Notes: generated by a model from the letters alone, not told the origin. 64,000 bases of DNA from Micromonospora sp. WMMD882 (GCF_027497255.1 NZ_CP114903.1:4836001-4900000); one strand, 5' to 3'. Positions 24,955 through 34,019 are shown, counted from the first letter of the stretch. A program made the numbers and translations.

Positions 24955-25932
24955 ATGCGAGCGATCACTGTGCCGGAGCCGGGTGGACCTGACGCGCTGA
25001 CCTGGGCGGAGGTGCCCGATCCGGTGCCCGGTCCGGGTGAGGTGATCGTCGACGTGCGGGCCAGCGCCGTCAACCGGGCCGACCTGCTGCAACGGCAGGG
25101 GCACTATCCGCCGCCGCCGGGCGCTTCGCCGTACCCGGGTCTGGAGTGCGCGGGGGTGGTGGGCGCGACCGCCGCCGACGTGACCGGCTGGCGACCGGGC
25201 CAGGAGGTGTGTGCCCTGCTGTCCGGCGGCGGGTACGCCGAGCGGGTCGCCGTGCCGGCCGGGCAGTTGCTGCCGGTGCCGGCCGGGGTGGATCCGGTGG
25301 ACGCCGCCGCGCTGCCCGAGGTGGCCTGCACGGTCTGGTCGAACCTGGTGCAGGTGGGTCGGCTGGCGGCGGGTGAGACGCTGCTGGTGCACGGCGGGGG
25401 CAGCGGGATCGGCACGTTCGCCATCCAGTTCGGGGCGGCGCTGGGGGCGACGGTGGTTACCACCGCGCGGGCCGCCAAGCACGACCGGCTGCGTCAGTTG
25501 GGCGCGGCGCACACCGTCGACTACCGGGAGCAGGATTTCGTCGAGGAGGTCCGCCGGGTCACCGACGGGCGGGGCGCGGACGTCGTCCTGGACATCATGG
25601 GCGCGGCCTACCTGGGCCGGAACGTGTCCGCGCTGGCCACCGGCGGTCGGCTGGTGGTGATCGGCATGCAGGGCGGACGCAAGGCCGAGCTGGATCTGGG
25701 GGCGTTGCTGGCGAAGCGTGCCTCGGTCGCGGCGACGGCGCTGCGGTCCCGTCCGCCGGCCGAGAAGGCGGCCATCGTCCGGGGCGTACGGGAGCAGGTG
25801 TGGCCGCTGGTGTCGGCGGGCGTGATCCGGCCGGTGGTGGACCGCCGGGTGCCGATGGCGGACGCCGCGCGGGCGCACCGGCTGGTGGAGTCCAGCGACC
25901 ACCTGGGCAAGGTGCTGCTGGTCACCGGCTGA
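24955..25932 (+). CDS. NAD(P)H:quinone oxidoreductase, PIG3-like MDR family
   Basis: This 325-residue medium-chain dehydrogenase/reductase lacks zinc ligands. An N-terminal GroES-like domain ('VNRADLLQRQGHYPPPPG', 'PGLECAGVV') is followed by an NADPH Rossmann domain with 'LLVHGGGSGIGTFAIQFGAALGA'. 'RGADVVLDIMGAAYLG' and a C-terminal 'HRLVESSDHLGKVLLV' match the PIG3/QorB type, which reduces quinones one electron at a time. Length is normal. Cytoplasmic. It is divergent-convergent with soxR (opposite strand, 39 bp after its stop), and SoxR-type regulation of quinone oxidoreductases is known in actinomycetes, but here the gene lies on the wrong side for the soxR promoter. Confidence 0.9.
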   Translation: MRAITVPEPGGPDALTWAEVPDPVPGPGEVIVDVRASAVNRADLLQRQGHYPPPPGASPYPGLECAGVVGATAADVTGWRPGQEVCALLSGGGYAERVAVPAGQLLPVPAGVDPVDAAALPEVACTVWSNLVQVGRLAAGETLLVHGGGSGIGTFAIQFGAALGATVVTTARAAKHDRLRQLGAAHTVDYREQDFVEEVRRVTDGRGADVVLDIMGAAYLGRNVSALATGGRLVVIGMQGGRKAELDLGALLAKRASVAATALRSRPPAEKAAIVRGVREQVWPLVSAGVIRPVVDRRVPMADAARAHRLVESSDHLGKVLLVTG

Positions 25933-25971
25933 CACGGACCATCCGGCCGCGTTCTCCGGCGGGGAGAAGCT

Positions 25972-26502
25972 CTATCCGGGCCGCTGGTCACCGGCCGGGA
26001 GCGGCTGACCGGGCCGTTGTCCGCTCACCGGCCGGGGAGCGGTTGGCCGTTGTCCGCCTCGGTCGTCGCCGGGTACGAGCAGACGTGCGCCGGGGCCCTG
26101 TCCGGCGAGCGCGTCGGCGGGGTTGTTCAGGGCGCAACGTTGCAGCGAGAGGCAGCCGCAGCCGATGCAGCCGTCCAGGTTGTCGCGCAGTTTGGTGATC
26201 GTGCGGATCTTCTCGTCCAGTCGGCCCCGCCACGCGGCGGAGAGCCGCGCCCAGTCCTGGGCGCTGGGCGTACGTGAGTCGGGTAGCGAGTCGAGGGCGG
26301 CCCGGATCTCGTCCAGCGAGACGCCGACCTGCTGGGCGATCCGGATGAACGCGACCCGGCGCAGCTCGGCGCGGGGGTAGCGGCGTTGGTTGCCGCCGGT
26401 GCGGTCGGCGTGGATGAGGCCCAGCCGCTCGTAGTAGCGCAGGGCCGAGGGGGCCACGCCGCTGCGGGCGGAGAGCTGGCCGATGGTCAGTGACTCGTGC
26501 AT
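25972..26502 (-). CDS. soxR: Redox-sensitive transcriptional activator SoxR
   Basis: This 176-residue MerR-family regulator has an N-terminal winged HTH ('LTIGQLSARSGVAPSALRYYERLGLI', 'RRYPRAELRRVAFI'), a dimerisation helix and the [2Fe-2S] motif 'CIGCGCLSLQRC' (Cys-x2-Cys-x-Cys-x5-Cys) diagnostic of SoxR. In actinomycetes SoxR senses redox-active metabolites. The C-terminal 35 residues are a Pro/Gly/Arg-rich extension with no equivalent in E. coli SoxR. ATG 26502 is preceded by an in-frame GTG (26505). A dyad at 26519 lies between it and the transketolase genes and may be the SoxR box. Confidence 0.93.
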   Translation of the reverse strand: MHESLTIGQLSARSGVAPSALRYYERLGLIHADRTGGNQRRYPRAELRRVAFIRIAQQVGVSLDEIRAALDSLPDSRTPSAQDWARLSAAWRGRLDEKIRTITKLRDNLDGCIGCGCLSLQRCALNNPADALAGQGPGARLLVPGDDRGGQRPTAPRPVSGQRPGQPLPAGDQRPG

Positions 26503-26518
26503 CACGTCGCCCTTGAGT

Positions 26519-26532
26519 TGAAGTGCGCTTCA
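26519..26532. promoter_or_regulatory. Candidate SoxR box
   Basis: TGAAG-TGCG-CTTCA lies between divergent soxR and the transketolase N-subunit gene (start 26550). Spacing and place fit SoxR autoregulation, although the arms differ from the classical CCTCAAG/CTTGAGG consensus. CCTTGAG at 26511 may form part of the site. Confidence 0.4.
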
Positions 26533-26549
26533 GGTCGCAGGCTAGCGGT

Positions 26550-27323
26550 ATGACCCTCACCACCGCCACCGCCGGCCCCACGCCCGCCGGCCCCGCCACC
26601 GCCGACCCGGCCGACCCTGCCGACCGGCTACCGGGCGGCGTTGTCCTGCCGGCGCCGGTCGCGCCGTTGCTGCGCCGGATCGCCGCCGCCCGCGCGGACG
26701 ACCTCACCGCGAACGTCTTCTCCACCGTCGACGTCCTCTGGGTGCTGTACGACCGGATCCTCCGGATCTCCCCGGCCACGCTGGACGACCCGGAACGGGA
26801 CCGGTTCCTGCTCTCCAAGGGACACGCCGTCGCCGGCTACTACGCCGTCCTGGCCGCGCAGGGCTATTTTCCGCCGGAATGGCTGGACGACCCGCACAGC
26901 CCCACCAGCCGCCTCGGCGGCCACCCCGACCGGACGCTCGTGCCGGGCGTCGAGATCGGCTCCGGCTCGCTCGGGCACGGCCTCGGGCTGGGCGTCGGGG
27001 CCGCCCTCGGGCTGCGCGCCCAGGGCCTGCTCACCCCCCGGACGTACGTGCTGGTCGGTGACGCCGAGCTGGACGAGGGCAGCAACCACGAGGCGATCGC
27101 CTACGCGGGCGCGACCGGGCTGGCCGGGCTCACCGCGATCGTGGTGGACAACTCCTCCGCCACCCACGGCTGGCCCGGTGGCATCGCCGCCCGGTTCACC
27201 GTGAACGGCTGGACCGCCGTCACCGTCGACGGACGCGACCACGACGCCCTGCACACCGCCCTGACCGGGCACGACCACCACCGGCCGCACCTCGTCGTCG
27301 CGGTCGTGGACCAGGAGGCGTGA
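26550..27323 (+). CDS. Transketolase, N-terminal (TPP-binding) subunit
   Basis: This 257-residue subunit is the first half of a split transketolase. It carries 'DRFLLSKGHAVAGYYAVLA', 'GSGSLGHGLGLGVGAALGLRAQG' and the thiamine-diphosphate motif GDAELDEGSNHEA with Mg-binding residues. The companion gene 5 nt downstream encodes the second half, so a heterotetramer is expected. Such split enzymes often make special C-chain sugars or aminoshikimate-type precursors rather than serving the pentose phosphate pathway. The N-terminal 30 residues are low-complexity Ala/Pro. The ATG lies close to a dyad that may bind SoxR. Confidence 0.9.
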   Translation: MTLTTATAGPTPAGPATADPADPADRLPGGVVLPAPVAPLLRRIAAARADDLTANVFSTVDVLWVLYDRILRISPATLDDPERDRFLLSKGHAVAGYYAVLAAQGYFPPEWLDDPHSPTSRLGGHPDRTLVPGVEIGSGSLGHGLGLGVGAALGLRAQGLLTPRTYVLVGDAELDEGSNHEAIAYAGATGLAGLTAIVVDNSSATHGWPGGIAARFTVNGWTAVTVDGRDHDALHTALTGHDHHRPHLVVAVVDQEA

Positions 27324-27327
27324 CGGC

Positions 27328-28290
27328 ATGAACAAGTTGGCAGAGACGACTGAGCGAACCAGGAGGGACGACGCCGTGACGGTGACTGTCGGGACGGCGG
27401 AGGTCGTCATGCGGGACGTCTTCGTCGACACCATGCACGAGCTGCTGGCCGAGGACCCGCGTACCGCGCTGGTGCTGGCCGACATCTCGGCGGACAGCTT
27501 CCGGGCCGCCGCGCGGCGGCACCCCGACCGGGTGCTCAACGTCGGCATCCGGGAGCAGTTGCTCGTCGGGGTGGCCGGTGGGCTCGCGCTGACCGGGCTC
27601 CGGCCGGTCGTGCACACGTACGCGCCGTTCCTGGTCGAGCGGGCGTACGAGCAGATCAAGCTGGACCTCGACCACCAGGACGTGACCGCGGTGCTGGTCA
27701 GCATCGGCGCCTCCTACGATCGGCCGGAGGCCGGGCGGACCCACCTCTCCCCGGCGGACGTGGCGCTGATCGACACCCTGCACGGCTGGACGGCGCACGT
27801 GCCGGGGCACCCGGACGAGGTGCCGCCCCTGCTGCGCGCGGCGGTGGCCGGCGACGGCGCGGCGTACCTGCGGCTGTCGACGATGGCGAACCGCCGCCCG
27901 TACGGCGGGGACGGCAGTCTGCGGGTGGTCCGGGACGCCGGGCCGGGCGCGCCGCTGGCGGTGGCGGTCGGCCCGCTGCTGGACGAGACCCTGGCCGGGC
28001 TGGCCGGGCTGCCGGTGACCGTGGCGTACACGCACCGGCCGCGCCCGTTCGACGCGGCCGGGCTGCGGGCGCTCGCGTCGACGGAGGTGATCCTGGTCGA
28101 GCCGTATCTGGCGGGCACGTCCAGCCGGGTGGTCGGCGAGATCCTCACCGACCGGCCGCACCGCCTGCTGGCGCTCGGGGTGGGCCGCGCCGACCTGCGA
28201 CGGTACGGGACGGCCGAGGACCACAGCCGTTGGCACGGCCTCGACGCGGCCGGCATCCGCCGCTCGGTCACCGCCTTCCTGACCAGGTGA
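27328..28290 (+). CDS. Transketolase, C-terminal (pyrimidine-binding) subunit
   Basis: This 320-residue subunit is the second half of the split transketolase. It contains the Pyr domain with 'RVLNVGIREQLLVGVAGGLALTGLRPVVHTYAPFL' (catalytic Glu in GIREQ, contacting the thiazolium cofactor's aminopyrimidine) and 'THLSPADVALIDTL', followed by a C-terminal domain. ATG 27328 is preceded by GGAGG of the upstream gene end. Co-translation with the N-subunit is likely. The only other sugar-related gene close by is the GT2 gene, convergent with this one. Pathway is not defined by context. Confidence 0.9.
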   Translation: MNKLAETTERTRRDDAVTVTVGTAEVVMRDVFVDTMHELLAEDPRTALVLADISADSFRAAARRHPDRVLNVGIREQLLVGVAGGLALTGLRPVVHTYAPFLVERAYEQIKLDLDHQDVTAVLVSIGASYDRPEAGRTHLSPADVALIDTLHGWTAHVPGHPDEVPPLLRAAVAGDGAAYLRLSTMANRRPYGGDGSLRVVRDAGPGAPLAVAVGPLLDETLAGLAGLPVTVAYTHRPRPFDAAGLRALASTEVILVEPYLAGTSSRVVGEILTDRPHRLLALGVGRADLRRYGTAEDHSRWHGLDAAGIRRSVTAFLTR

Positions 28291-28335
28291 CGCCGGTCAG
28301 GGCCGGCGGCGGTAGGGGCCGGTCGGTGACGGCGG

Positions 28336-29025
28336 TCAGGGGTGGCGGCGGGCGCGTTCCCGGCCGAGGATCCACAGCGCCTCGACGCCGTCCCGCCAGG
28401 TGATCTTCTTGCCCTCCTCGCGGCCCCGGGCGCGGTAGCTGATCGGCACCTCGTACGGGCGGATGCGGCGGCGCAGCAGCTTGCCGGTGACCTCGGCTTC
28501 CATGCCGAAGCCCCGGGACCGCACGTCCAACGAGCGGTACAGCTCGACCGGCATCAGCTTGAAGCAGGTCTCCAGATCACCGATGTACGAGTTGAACAGC
28601 ACGTTCGCCACCGTGGTGACGCCCTTGTTGCCCATCACGTACCAGAAGCTGTACGCGCTGTGGCTGCCGAAGGTGCGGTTGCCGTACACCACCGTCGCCC
28701 GGCCTTCGAGCACCGGGGTGAGCAGTCGGGGGATGTCCTGCGGGTCGTATTCGAGGTCCGCGTCGAGGATGACCATGTAGTCGCCCTCGGCGTGGGCCAC
28801 CGCCGTACGGATCGCCGCGCCCTTGCCGGCGTTGCGCGGATGCGTGATCACGCGGAGCCGGTGGTCGTCGACCCGGCCGAGGACCTCGGCGGTGCCGTCC
28901 CGGCTGCCGTCGTCGACCACCAGCAACTCGACGTCGCAGGGGTACTCCACCGCCAACGCCTGCTTGACGGCGTCCGCGATGCGTTCCTCCTCGTTGTAGA
29001 CCGGCATGAGGATCGAGAGCTTCAC
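28336..29025 (-). CDS. Family 2 glycosyltransferase (polyprenyl-phosphate mannosyl-type)
   Basis: This 229-residue GT-A enzyme has 'LSILMPVYNEEERIADAV', 'VVDDGSRDGTAEVL' and the DxD motif 'VILDADLEYDPQDI'. 'AGKGAAIRTAVAHAEGDY' is typical of dolichol/polyprenyl-phosphate mannose synthase-like GT2 enzymes, which transfer a sugar from a nucleotide donor to a lipid phosphate on the inner membrane face. It has no C-terminal transmembrane segments. GTG 29025 follows GGAG at 7 nt; GTG 29037 in frame is an alternative. TAGGCT upstream (about 29055-29060) may be its -10 box. Confidence 0.88.
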   Translation of the reverse strand: MKLSILMPVYNEEERIADAVKQALAVEYPCDVELLVVDDGSRDGTAEVLGRVDDHRLRVITHPRNAGKGAAIRTAVAHAEGDYMVILDADLEYDPQDIPRLLTPVLEGRATVVYGNRTFGSHSAYSFWYVMGNKGVTTVANVLFNSYIGDLETCFKLMPVELYRSLDVRSRGFGMEAEVTGKLLRRRIRPYEVPISYRARGREEGKKITWRDGVEALWILGRERARRHP

Positions 29026-29096
29026 GGAAATCTCCACGGTGGCGACGGCACGTCGGGCTTAGCCTAACGCGGCAGGCCAGCGCGCCCGCGACGGCA

Positions 29097-29182
29097 ACCG
29101 CCGACACCCCGGCCGGCACGCGGCGGCGACCGCCGACACCCCGGCCGCGGTGCCGCGGCGGCGACCGCCGACACCCCGGCCG
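29097..29182. repeat. Three 19-bp direct repeats
   Basis: ACCGCCGACACCCCGGCCG occurs identically at 29097-29115, 29129-29147 and 29164-29182, with GC-rich spacers. It lies between the lipoprotein stop and the GT2 promoter. No gene crosses it. Confidence 0.85.
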
Positions 29183-29188
29183 ATCACC

Positions 29189-29878
29189 TCACCTGGGGCG
29201 CTGGACGAGCAGCAGGCGGGCGACGACGGTGTCGCCGTCCTTCGCGCCGGCGACGCCGACCTTGGCGCCGACCTTCACCCCGTCGGGCTGGACCGTCGCG
29301 CGGCGCTCCACCACCCGCAGGTCGTCGCCGAAGGACCAGGTCTGGGTGAAGCCGTCGGTCGACTTCACGGTGACCGAGTCGCCGTCGATCGCGGTGACCT
29401 CGCCCCGCTGCACGACCACGGTGCGCGTACCGCCGTCCTTGGCGCGTACCACCGCCTCACCGTGCAGGGCGCCCCGGCGCAGCAGCACCCGGGCCGGGCT
29501 CTTCCGACGCCGTTCCCCGGCCCGCTTCGGCGGTTTCGCCTCCGACGACGTGGCGCCTCCGCCGGGGGTGGGGGACGCGGCGGGTGCGGGCGCGGCGACC
29601 GGCTCGACGTCGAGGTCGGCGGGGTCGAATCCGAGCGCGGCGAGGGCCTGGCCCTCCGCGCCCATCCCGGCGACCACCTCGATGCCCTGACCGCCCGCGC
29701 CGCCACCGTCGGCAGGATCACCGCCAGCGGGATCACCGACAGTCCGGCCGCCGTCGGCCGGGCCGTCGACAGTCGAGCCGCCGCCGGCCGTGGTGACGTC
29801 GGCCGGGCCGCAGCCGCCGACGCCCAACGCCACCGTCACCAGCAGCGTGGCGGTGACCGGAAGTTTCCAGCGTGTCAT
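29189..29878 (-). CDS. Secreted lipoprotein with beta-rich DUF5666-like C-terminus
   Basis: This 229-residue protein starts with a signal peptide and lipobox-like site ('TLLVTVALGVGGC', Cys ~23). A Gly/Asp/Pro-rich linker (to ~100) follows. The C-terminal 90 residues ('ARVLLRRGALHGEAVVRAKDGGTRTVVVQRGEVTAIDGDSVTV...') resemble DUF5666 small beta domains of unknown function. GAGAGGA before ATG 29878 fixes the start. It is immediately downstream (64 bp) of a sensor kinase and response regulator on the same strand, so it is a likely target or input partner of that system. Confidence 0.78.
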   Translation of the reverse strand: MTRWKLPVTATLLVTVALGVGGCGPADVTTAGGGSTVDGPADGGRTVGDPAGGDPADGGGAGGQGIEVVAGMGAEGQALAALGFDPADLDVEPVAAPAPAASPTPGGGATSSEAKPPKRAGERRRKSPARVLLRRGALHGEAVVRAKDGGTRTVVVQRGEVTAIDGDSVTVKSTDGFTQTWSFGDDLRVVERRATVQPDGVKVGAKVGVAGAKDGDTVVARLLLVQRPR

Positions 29879-29942
29879 CGATAGTCCTCTCCTCGGGCGG
29901 GTCCGTCCACCATGAGCGTTCCCCAGGTCGGAGCGGGCCGGG

Positions 29943-31397
29943 TCAGGCCGGTGTTCGGATCCGGTAAGGAATCCCCGGCAGTTCGACGGTGAACGCCGCG
30001 CCGCCCTCCGGGGCGTGCCCGGCGGTGATCGTGCCGCCGAGCCGCCGCACCAGCCCGGCGGCGAGCGCCAGCCCCAGGCCGCTGCCCACCTTGCGGATGC
30101 CCCGGTACCGCTGGTGCAGCGCCCCGCGTTCGAACGCCACCGCCAGGTCGTCGTCGGTGAAGCCGGGCCCGCCGTCACGGACCTCGACCACCCCGCCGCC
30201 GGTCATCCCGCTGCCGTCGGTCATCCCTCCGCCGTCTACCGGCCCTCCGCCGTCGGTCGGCCCCGGTCCGGTCGGCCGGACCGCGAGCACCACCGGCGCC
30301 CCCGGCGGTACGACCCGCAGCGCGTTCTCCAGCAGCCCGTCCACCACCTGCCGGATCCGCCCCGGATCGGTGTACGCGGGCACCGGCCGGTCGGGCGTCT
30401 CCACCCGCAGCTCCAGCCCCACCGCCGCGCACCGGCCGCCCCAGGTGCCCGCCGCCGCGCCGACCAGCTCCACCAGGTCCACCGGCACCGGGTCCAGCGG
30501 GAAGTCGGCGGCCTCCAGCCGGGCCAACGCGAGCAGGTCGCTGACCAGCCGGTCGAGGTGTTCGGCCTCGGCGAGCACGATCCGTCCGGTCCGTTCCGCC
30601 TCGGCCGGGCCGAGCACCCCGTCGGCGAGCGCCTCGGCGTAACCCCGGACGGCGGTCAGCGGGGTACGCAGCTCGTGCGAGACGGAGAGCAGGAACTCGC
30701 GCTGCCGTCCCTCGCTGGTGGCGAGCGCGGCGGCCAGCCCGTTCAGCGCGTACGCCAGCTCGGCCACCTCCTCCGGGGGCTCGACCGGCACCCGTACCGC
30801 CCGGTCGCCGGCGCTGAGCCGGGCGGCGGCGGTGGCGGCCTGCCGGATCGGGCGGGCCAGCCGGCGGGCCAGCAGCGAGCCGGCGACCACCCCGGCGGCC
30901 AGCCCGGCGAGCAGCGGCAGCCACAGCCCGGGGATGACCTGCCGCCACAGCCCGGTGGCCCGGGGGCGGGTGAGCACCACCCCGTTGCCGCCGGCCAGCG
31001 CCCGCCCCTCGACCAGGGCGGGCCGCCCGTCCACGATCCGCCGGCCGGACACGTTGCGGCCGGCGGCGATCCGCTCCACCACCTGCCGGGGCAGGCCGGG
31101 CCGGTCGACCCGACCGGCGCCGATCAGGTACGCGTCGATGCCCTGGTTCGCCAGCAGCCGCAGCAGCCGTTCCTCGTCGGCGGGCCGCCCCCGGCTCAGC
31201 CGGAACCGCAGCACCTCGGCGGTCAGCCGGGCCTGGGCGGCGAGGGCGTCCTGCGCCTGCCGTTCCGCCGTACGCACCGCCAGGGGCACCGCGAGAACGG
31301 CGGTGACCAGCACCGACACCAGGGCCACCGCGCAGGTGACCAGGACCGCGCGGGCGGTCAGGGTACGCCCGGGTCGGCGCGGCGGACGGTCAGTCAT
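29943..31397 (-). CDS. Sensor histidine kinase
   Basis: This 484-residue membrane kinase has a transmembrane helix (about 17-40), an extracytoplasmic sensor (about 41-155), a second helix (about 157-177), HAMP (about 178-232), a DHp domain with phospho-acceptor His H241 in 'SVSHELRTPLTAVRGY', and an ATPase domain ('VDGLLENALRVVPP', 'VRDGGPGF'). A Gly/Met-rich insertion 'GGGPVDGGGMTDGSGMTGGG' sits in the ATP-lid region; its coding DNA is repetitive. It overlaps the response regulator gene by 8 nt. The lipoprotein encoded downstream may be part of the signalling unit. The signal is unknown. Confidence 0.92.
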   Translation of the reverse strand: MTDRPPRRPGRTLTARAVLVTCAVALVSVLVTAVLAVPLAVRTAERQAQDALAAQARLTAEVLRFRLSRGRPADEERLLRLLANQGIDAYLIGAGRVDRPGLPRQVVERIAAGRNVSGRRIVDGRPALVEGRALAGGNGVVLTRPRATGLWRQVIPGLWLPLLAGLAAGVVAGSLLARRLARPIRQAATAAARLSAGDRAVRVPVEPPEEVAELAYALNGLAAALATSEGRQREFLLSVSHELRTPLTAVRGYAEALADGVLGPAEAERTGRIVLAEAEHLDRLVSDLLALARLEAADFPLDPVPVDLVELVGAAAGTWGGRCAAVGLELRVETPDRPVPAYTDPGRIRQVVDGLLENALRVVPPGAPVVLAVRPTGPGPTDGGGPVDGGGMTDGSGMTGGGVVEVRDGGPGFTDDDLAVAFERGALHQRYRGIRKVGSGLGLALAAGLVRRLGGTITAGHAPEGGAAFTVELPGIPYRIRTPA

Positions 31398-32082
31398 CGG
31401 CGGCGTACCCCACGCCCCGGTGGGTACGGATCACGCTGGTGTCGCCGAGTTTCGCGCGGACCTGGGCCACGTGCACGTCGACCGTCCGGGTGCCGGTGTG
31501 CGCCGCGTACCCCCACACGCCGGCCAGCAGCTCCTCCCGGGTGTAGACCCGCCCCGGCCGGGCCATCAGGTGGGCGAGCAGGTCGAACTCGGTCGAGGTG
31601 AGCTGGACGGGCTGCCCGGCGACGGTGACCGTGCGGCGGGCCGGGTCGAGCACCACCGCCCCGACCCGGCGGGGACGCTCCGCCCCGTCCGGCGTGCCGG
31701 TGGCCCGGCGGAGCACGGTACGGACCCGGGTGACCAGCTCCCGTGGACTGAACGGCTTGGTCACGTAGTCGTCGGCCCCCAACTCCAGGCCGAGGATCCG
31801 GTCGACCTCGTCGTCGCGGGCGGTGAGGAAGATGACGGGCGTCCAGTCGCCGGCCGCGCGGAGCTGCCGGCAGATCTCGGTGCCGGCCAGTCCGGGCAGG
31901 GCGATGTCCAGTACGCAGGCCACCGGCCGCAGCCGGCGGGCGGCGGCCAACCCGGCCGGCCCGTCGCGTTCCACGTGGACGCCGAAGCCGTCCCGGGTCA
32001 GGTAGAGCCGGAGCAGGTCGGCGATGGCCGCTTCGTCCTCCACCACGAGGACGAGCCCCCGGTGCGCTACGTCGACGCTCAC
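31390..32082 (-). CDS. OmpR/PhoB-type response regulator
   Basis: This 230-residue regulator has a receiver domain (about 8-122; acidic pair E15/D16, phospho-acceptor D59 in 'ACVLDIALPG', Lys in 'VTKPFSP') and a winged-helix DNA-binding domain (about 135-228; 'LTSTEFDLLAHLMARPGRVYTREELL', 'TVDVHVAQVRAKLGD', 'RGVGYA'). It pairs with the kinase gene that overlaps its end. Cytoplasmic transcription factor. The start is a GTG at 32082 with no strong ribosome site; no binding site for it could be recognised. Confidence 0.93.
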   Translation of the reverse strand: MSVDVAHRGLVLVVEDEAAIADLLRLYLTRDGFGVHVERDGPAGLAAARRLRPVACVLDIALPGLAGTEICRQLRAAGDWTPVIFLTARDDEVDRILGLELGADDYVTKPFSPRELVTRVRTVLRRATGTPDGAERPRRVGAVVLDPARRTVTVAGQPVQLTSTEFDLLAHLMARPGRVYTREELLAGVWGYAAHTGTRTVDVHVAQVRAKLGDTSVIRTHRGVGYAADD

Positions 32083-32188
32083 CGGCCCATGATCCCCGAC
32101 CGGGCGGGTCCGCGACGCACGGCGCGTGTTCGGGTTCGGTAAGGACGCCGGACGACGACGGTACGACCCGCCGCCCGACCGGCGCCCG

Positions 32189-32635
32189 TCAGGCCGACGG
32201 CGGGGACGTGGACGTCCGGTGGCGGAAGGCGTGGTCGAGCAGCCGGTCGAGCTGCCACACCTGCTTCGGGTGGTCCGTGCGGATCAGGAACCGTTCCCGC
32301 ACCCCGTCCACTACGGTCGCGGACAGCTCCATCCGCTGACGGCGCGGGTCGGAGTGCCAGGTGACGTGGTCGAGGTGCCGCAGCTCGGTGTTCAGGTGCA
32401 GGTGGAGCCGGTGCAGCAGCAGGCTCTGCCGGGTGACGACCAGCCGGTGGCAGGTCATCAGGAGGAGGTACTCGCCCGACGCCGGCCGCTCCGGGCGGGT
32501 GCAGCGGGTGACCAGGATCGTCGGGTCGTCGGGGTGGACACAGCGCCGGAAGACCGGCAGGTGTCGGCTGACCGTCTGCACGGCCAGCCCGGTCTCGGCG
32601 GCGGCGGGTAGGAAGGTCCGGGAGAACACGTCCAT
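32189..32635 (-). CDS. Hypothetical protein, PH-like fold possible
   Basis: This 148-residue protein alternates short strands ('PTILVTRC', 'GEYLLLMTCHRLVVTRQSL', 'HLNTELRHLDHVTWHSD', 'RMELSATVVDGVRERFLIRT') and ends in a helix ('PKQVWQLDRLLDHAF'), the pattern of a PH-like / bacterial PH-domain fold. No signal peptide or transmembrane segment. The last ~15 residues are polar. Function unknown. The gene stands alone between the response regulator and a thiolase, all on the minus strand. Confidence 0.65.
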   Translation of the reverse strand: MDVFSRTFLPAAAETGLAVQTVSRHLPVFRRCVHPDDPTILVTRCTRPERPASGEYLLLMTCHRLVVTRQSLLLHRLHLHLNTELRHLDHVTWHSDPRRQRMELSATVVDGVRERFLIRTDHPKQVWQLDRLLDHAFRHRTSTSPPSA

Positions 32636-32716
32636 GCCGTGCCCAACGACACACCGGCCGGTGCGGAACTTCCACCGCCGGCCCGCCGCACCCGCTGTCC
32701 GACGCGCCGGGGGTGA

Positions 32717-33889
32717 CTACAGCAGCTCGACGATCGTCGTGTTGGCCATGCCGCCGCCCTCGCACATGGTCTGGAGGCCGTAGCGGATGTTGTTGTCCCG
32801 CATGTGCTGGAGCATGGTCGTCATGATCCGTGCCCCGGACGCGCCGAGCGGGTGACCGAGCGCGATCGCGCCGCCCCGGGGGTTGAGCCGCTCCGGGTCG
32901 GCTTCGGTCTCGGCGAGCCAGGCCAGCGGCACCGGGGCGAACGCCTCGTTCACCTCGTACACGCCGATCTCCTCGATGCCCAGCCCGGCGCGGCGCAGCG
33001 CCTTCGCGGTGGCCGGGATGGGCGCGGTGAGCATGGTGACCGGGTCGTCGGCGGCGACCACGGCGGTGTGCACGCGGGCCAGCGGGCGCAGGCCGTGCCG
33101 GCTGGCCCACTCGGCGGTGGTGACGGCGAGCGCCGCGGCCCCGTCGGAGATCTGGGACGCGGACCCGGCGGTGACCACGCCGTCGGCGCGGAACGGGGTC
33201 TTCAGCTCGGCGAGCCGGTCGAGGGAGGTGTCCCGCCGGACGCCCTCGTCGGCGGTGAGTTTGCCGCCGTCGGCCAGCGCCACCGGGGCCAGCTCCGGGT
33301 CGAACGCCCCGGCGTCCTGCGCGGCGGCGGCCTTGGCGTGGCTGGCCAGCGCGAACTCGTCGAGCTGGGTGCGGGAGAAGCGCCACCGTCGGGCGATCAG
33401 CTCGGCCCCGACGCCCTGGTTGAACGGCAGCGGGTCGTCGTCGGCGAAGCCCTCGACGCCCCGGTAGCGGTCGCGTACCTGGTCGCTGAAGGGCAGGCCA
33501 CCGGCGACGCTGGAACCCATCGGCACCCGGGTCATCGACTCGACGCCCCCGGCGACCACCAGGTCGGCCTGACCGGACAGGACGGTCGCGGCGGCGAAGT
33601 GCAGGGCCTGCTGGCTGGAGCCGCACTGCCGGTCGAGCGTGGTGCCGGGCACCGACTCGGGCCAGCCGGCGGCGAGGACGGCGTTGCGGGCGACGTTCCA
33701 CGACTGCTCGCCGACCTGGGAGACGCAGCCCCAGATCACGTCGTCGACCTGCTCCGGGTCGATGCCCGTCCGCTCGGCGAGGGCGCGCAGCACGTGCGCC
33801 GACAGGTCGACCGGATGGACGCCGGAGAGGCTGCCCTTGCGCCGCCCGACCGGGGTCCGCACCGCGCCGACGATAACCGCGTCACTCAT
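32717..33889 (-). CDS. Acetyl-CoA acyltransferase (thiolase)
   Basis: This 390-residue thiolase catalyses thiolytic cleavage or Claisen condensation of acyl-CoA. Catalytic residues are visible: the nucleophilic Cys C89 in 'LDRQCGSSQQALHFAA', the His of 'GGAIALGHPLGASGAR', and the second Cys near the end in 'CEGGGMANTTIVELL'. Overall it resembles FadA5-like degradative enzymes from actinomycetes that act on steroid side chains. No beta-oxidation partners are adjacent. ATG 33889 lies 6 nt after GGGGAG; ATG 33892 is the alternative. Confidence 0.93.
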   Translation of the reverse strand: MSDAVIVGAVRTPVGRRKGSLSGVHPVDLSAHVLRALAERTGIDPEQVDDVIWGCVSQVGEQSWNVARNAVLAAGWPESVPGTTLDRQCGSSQQALHFAAATVLSGQADLVVAGGVESMTRVPMGSSVAGGLPFSDQVRDRYRGVEGFADDDPLPFNQGVGAELIARRWRFSRTQLDEFALASHAKAAAAQDAGAFDPELAPVALADGGKLTADEGVRRDTSLDRLAELKTPFRADGVVTAGSASQISDGAAALAVTTAEWASRHGLRPLARVHTAVVAADDPVTMLTAPIPATAKALRRAGLGIEEIGVYEVNEAFAPVPLAWLAETEADPERLNPRGGAIALGHPLGASGARIMTTMLQHMRDNNIRYGLQTMCEGGGMANTTIVELL

Positions 33890-34019
33890 CATCTACTCCC
33901 CGGTAACCACAGGTGCTCCGATCCTACGTGCTTCCCCCGCCCGCCGGGAGGCCACCGTTCCCGGTCCGGTCCCGGGCCCCCGGGTCCGCTGGGGGGCGCC
34001 CGGCCGGCATTCTTGACGG

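Noticed and set aside
29050..29068. Iron-box-like TTAGGCTAA upstream of GT2 gene
   Set aside because: Only the core half matches the IdeR consensus, and TAGGCT is better read as the -10 box of the GT2 promoter.
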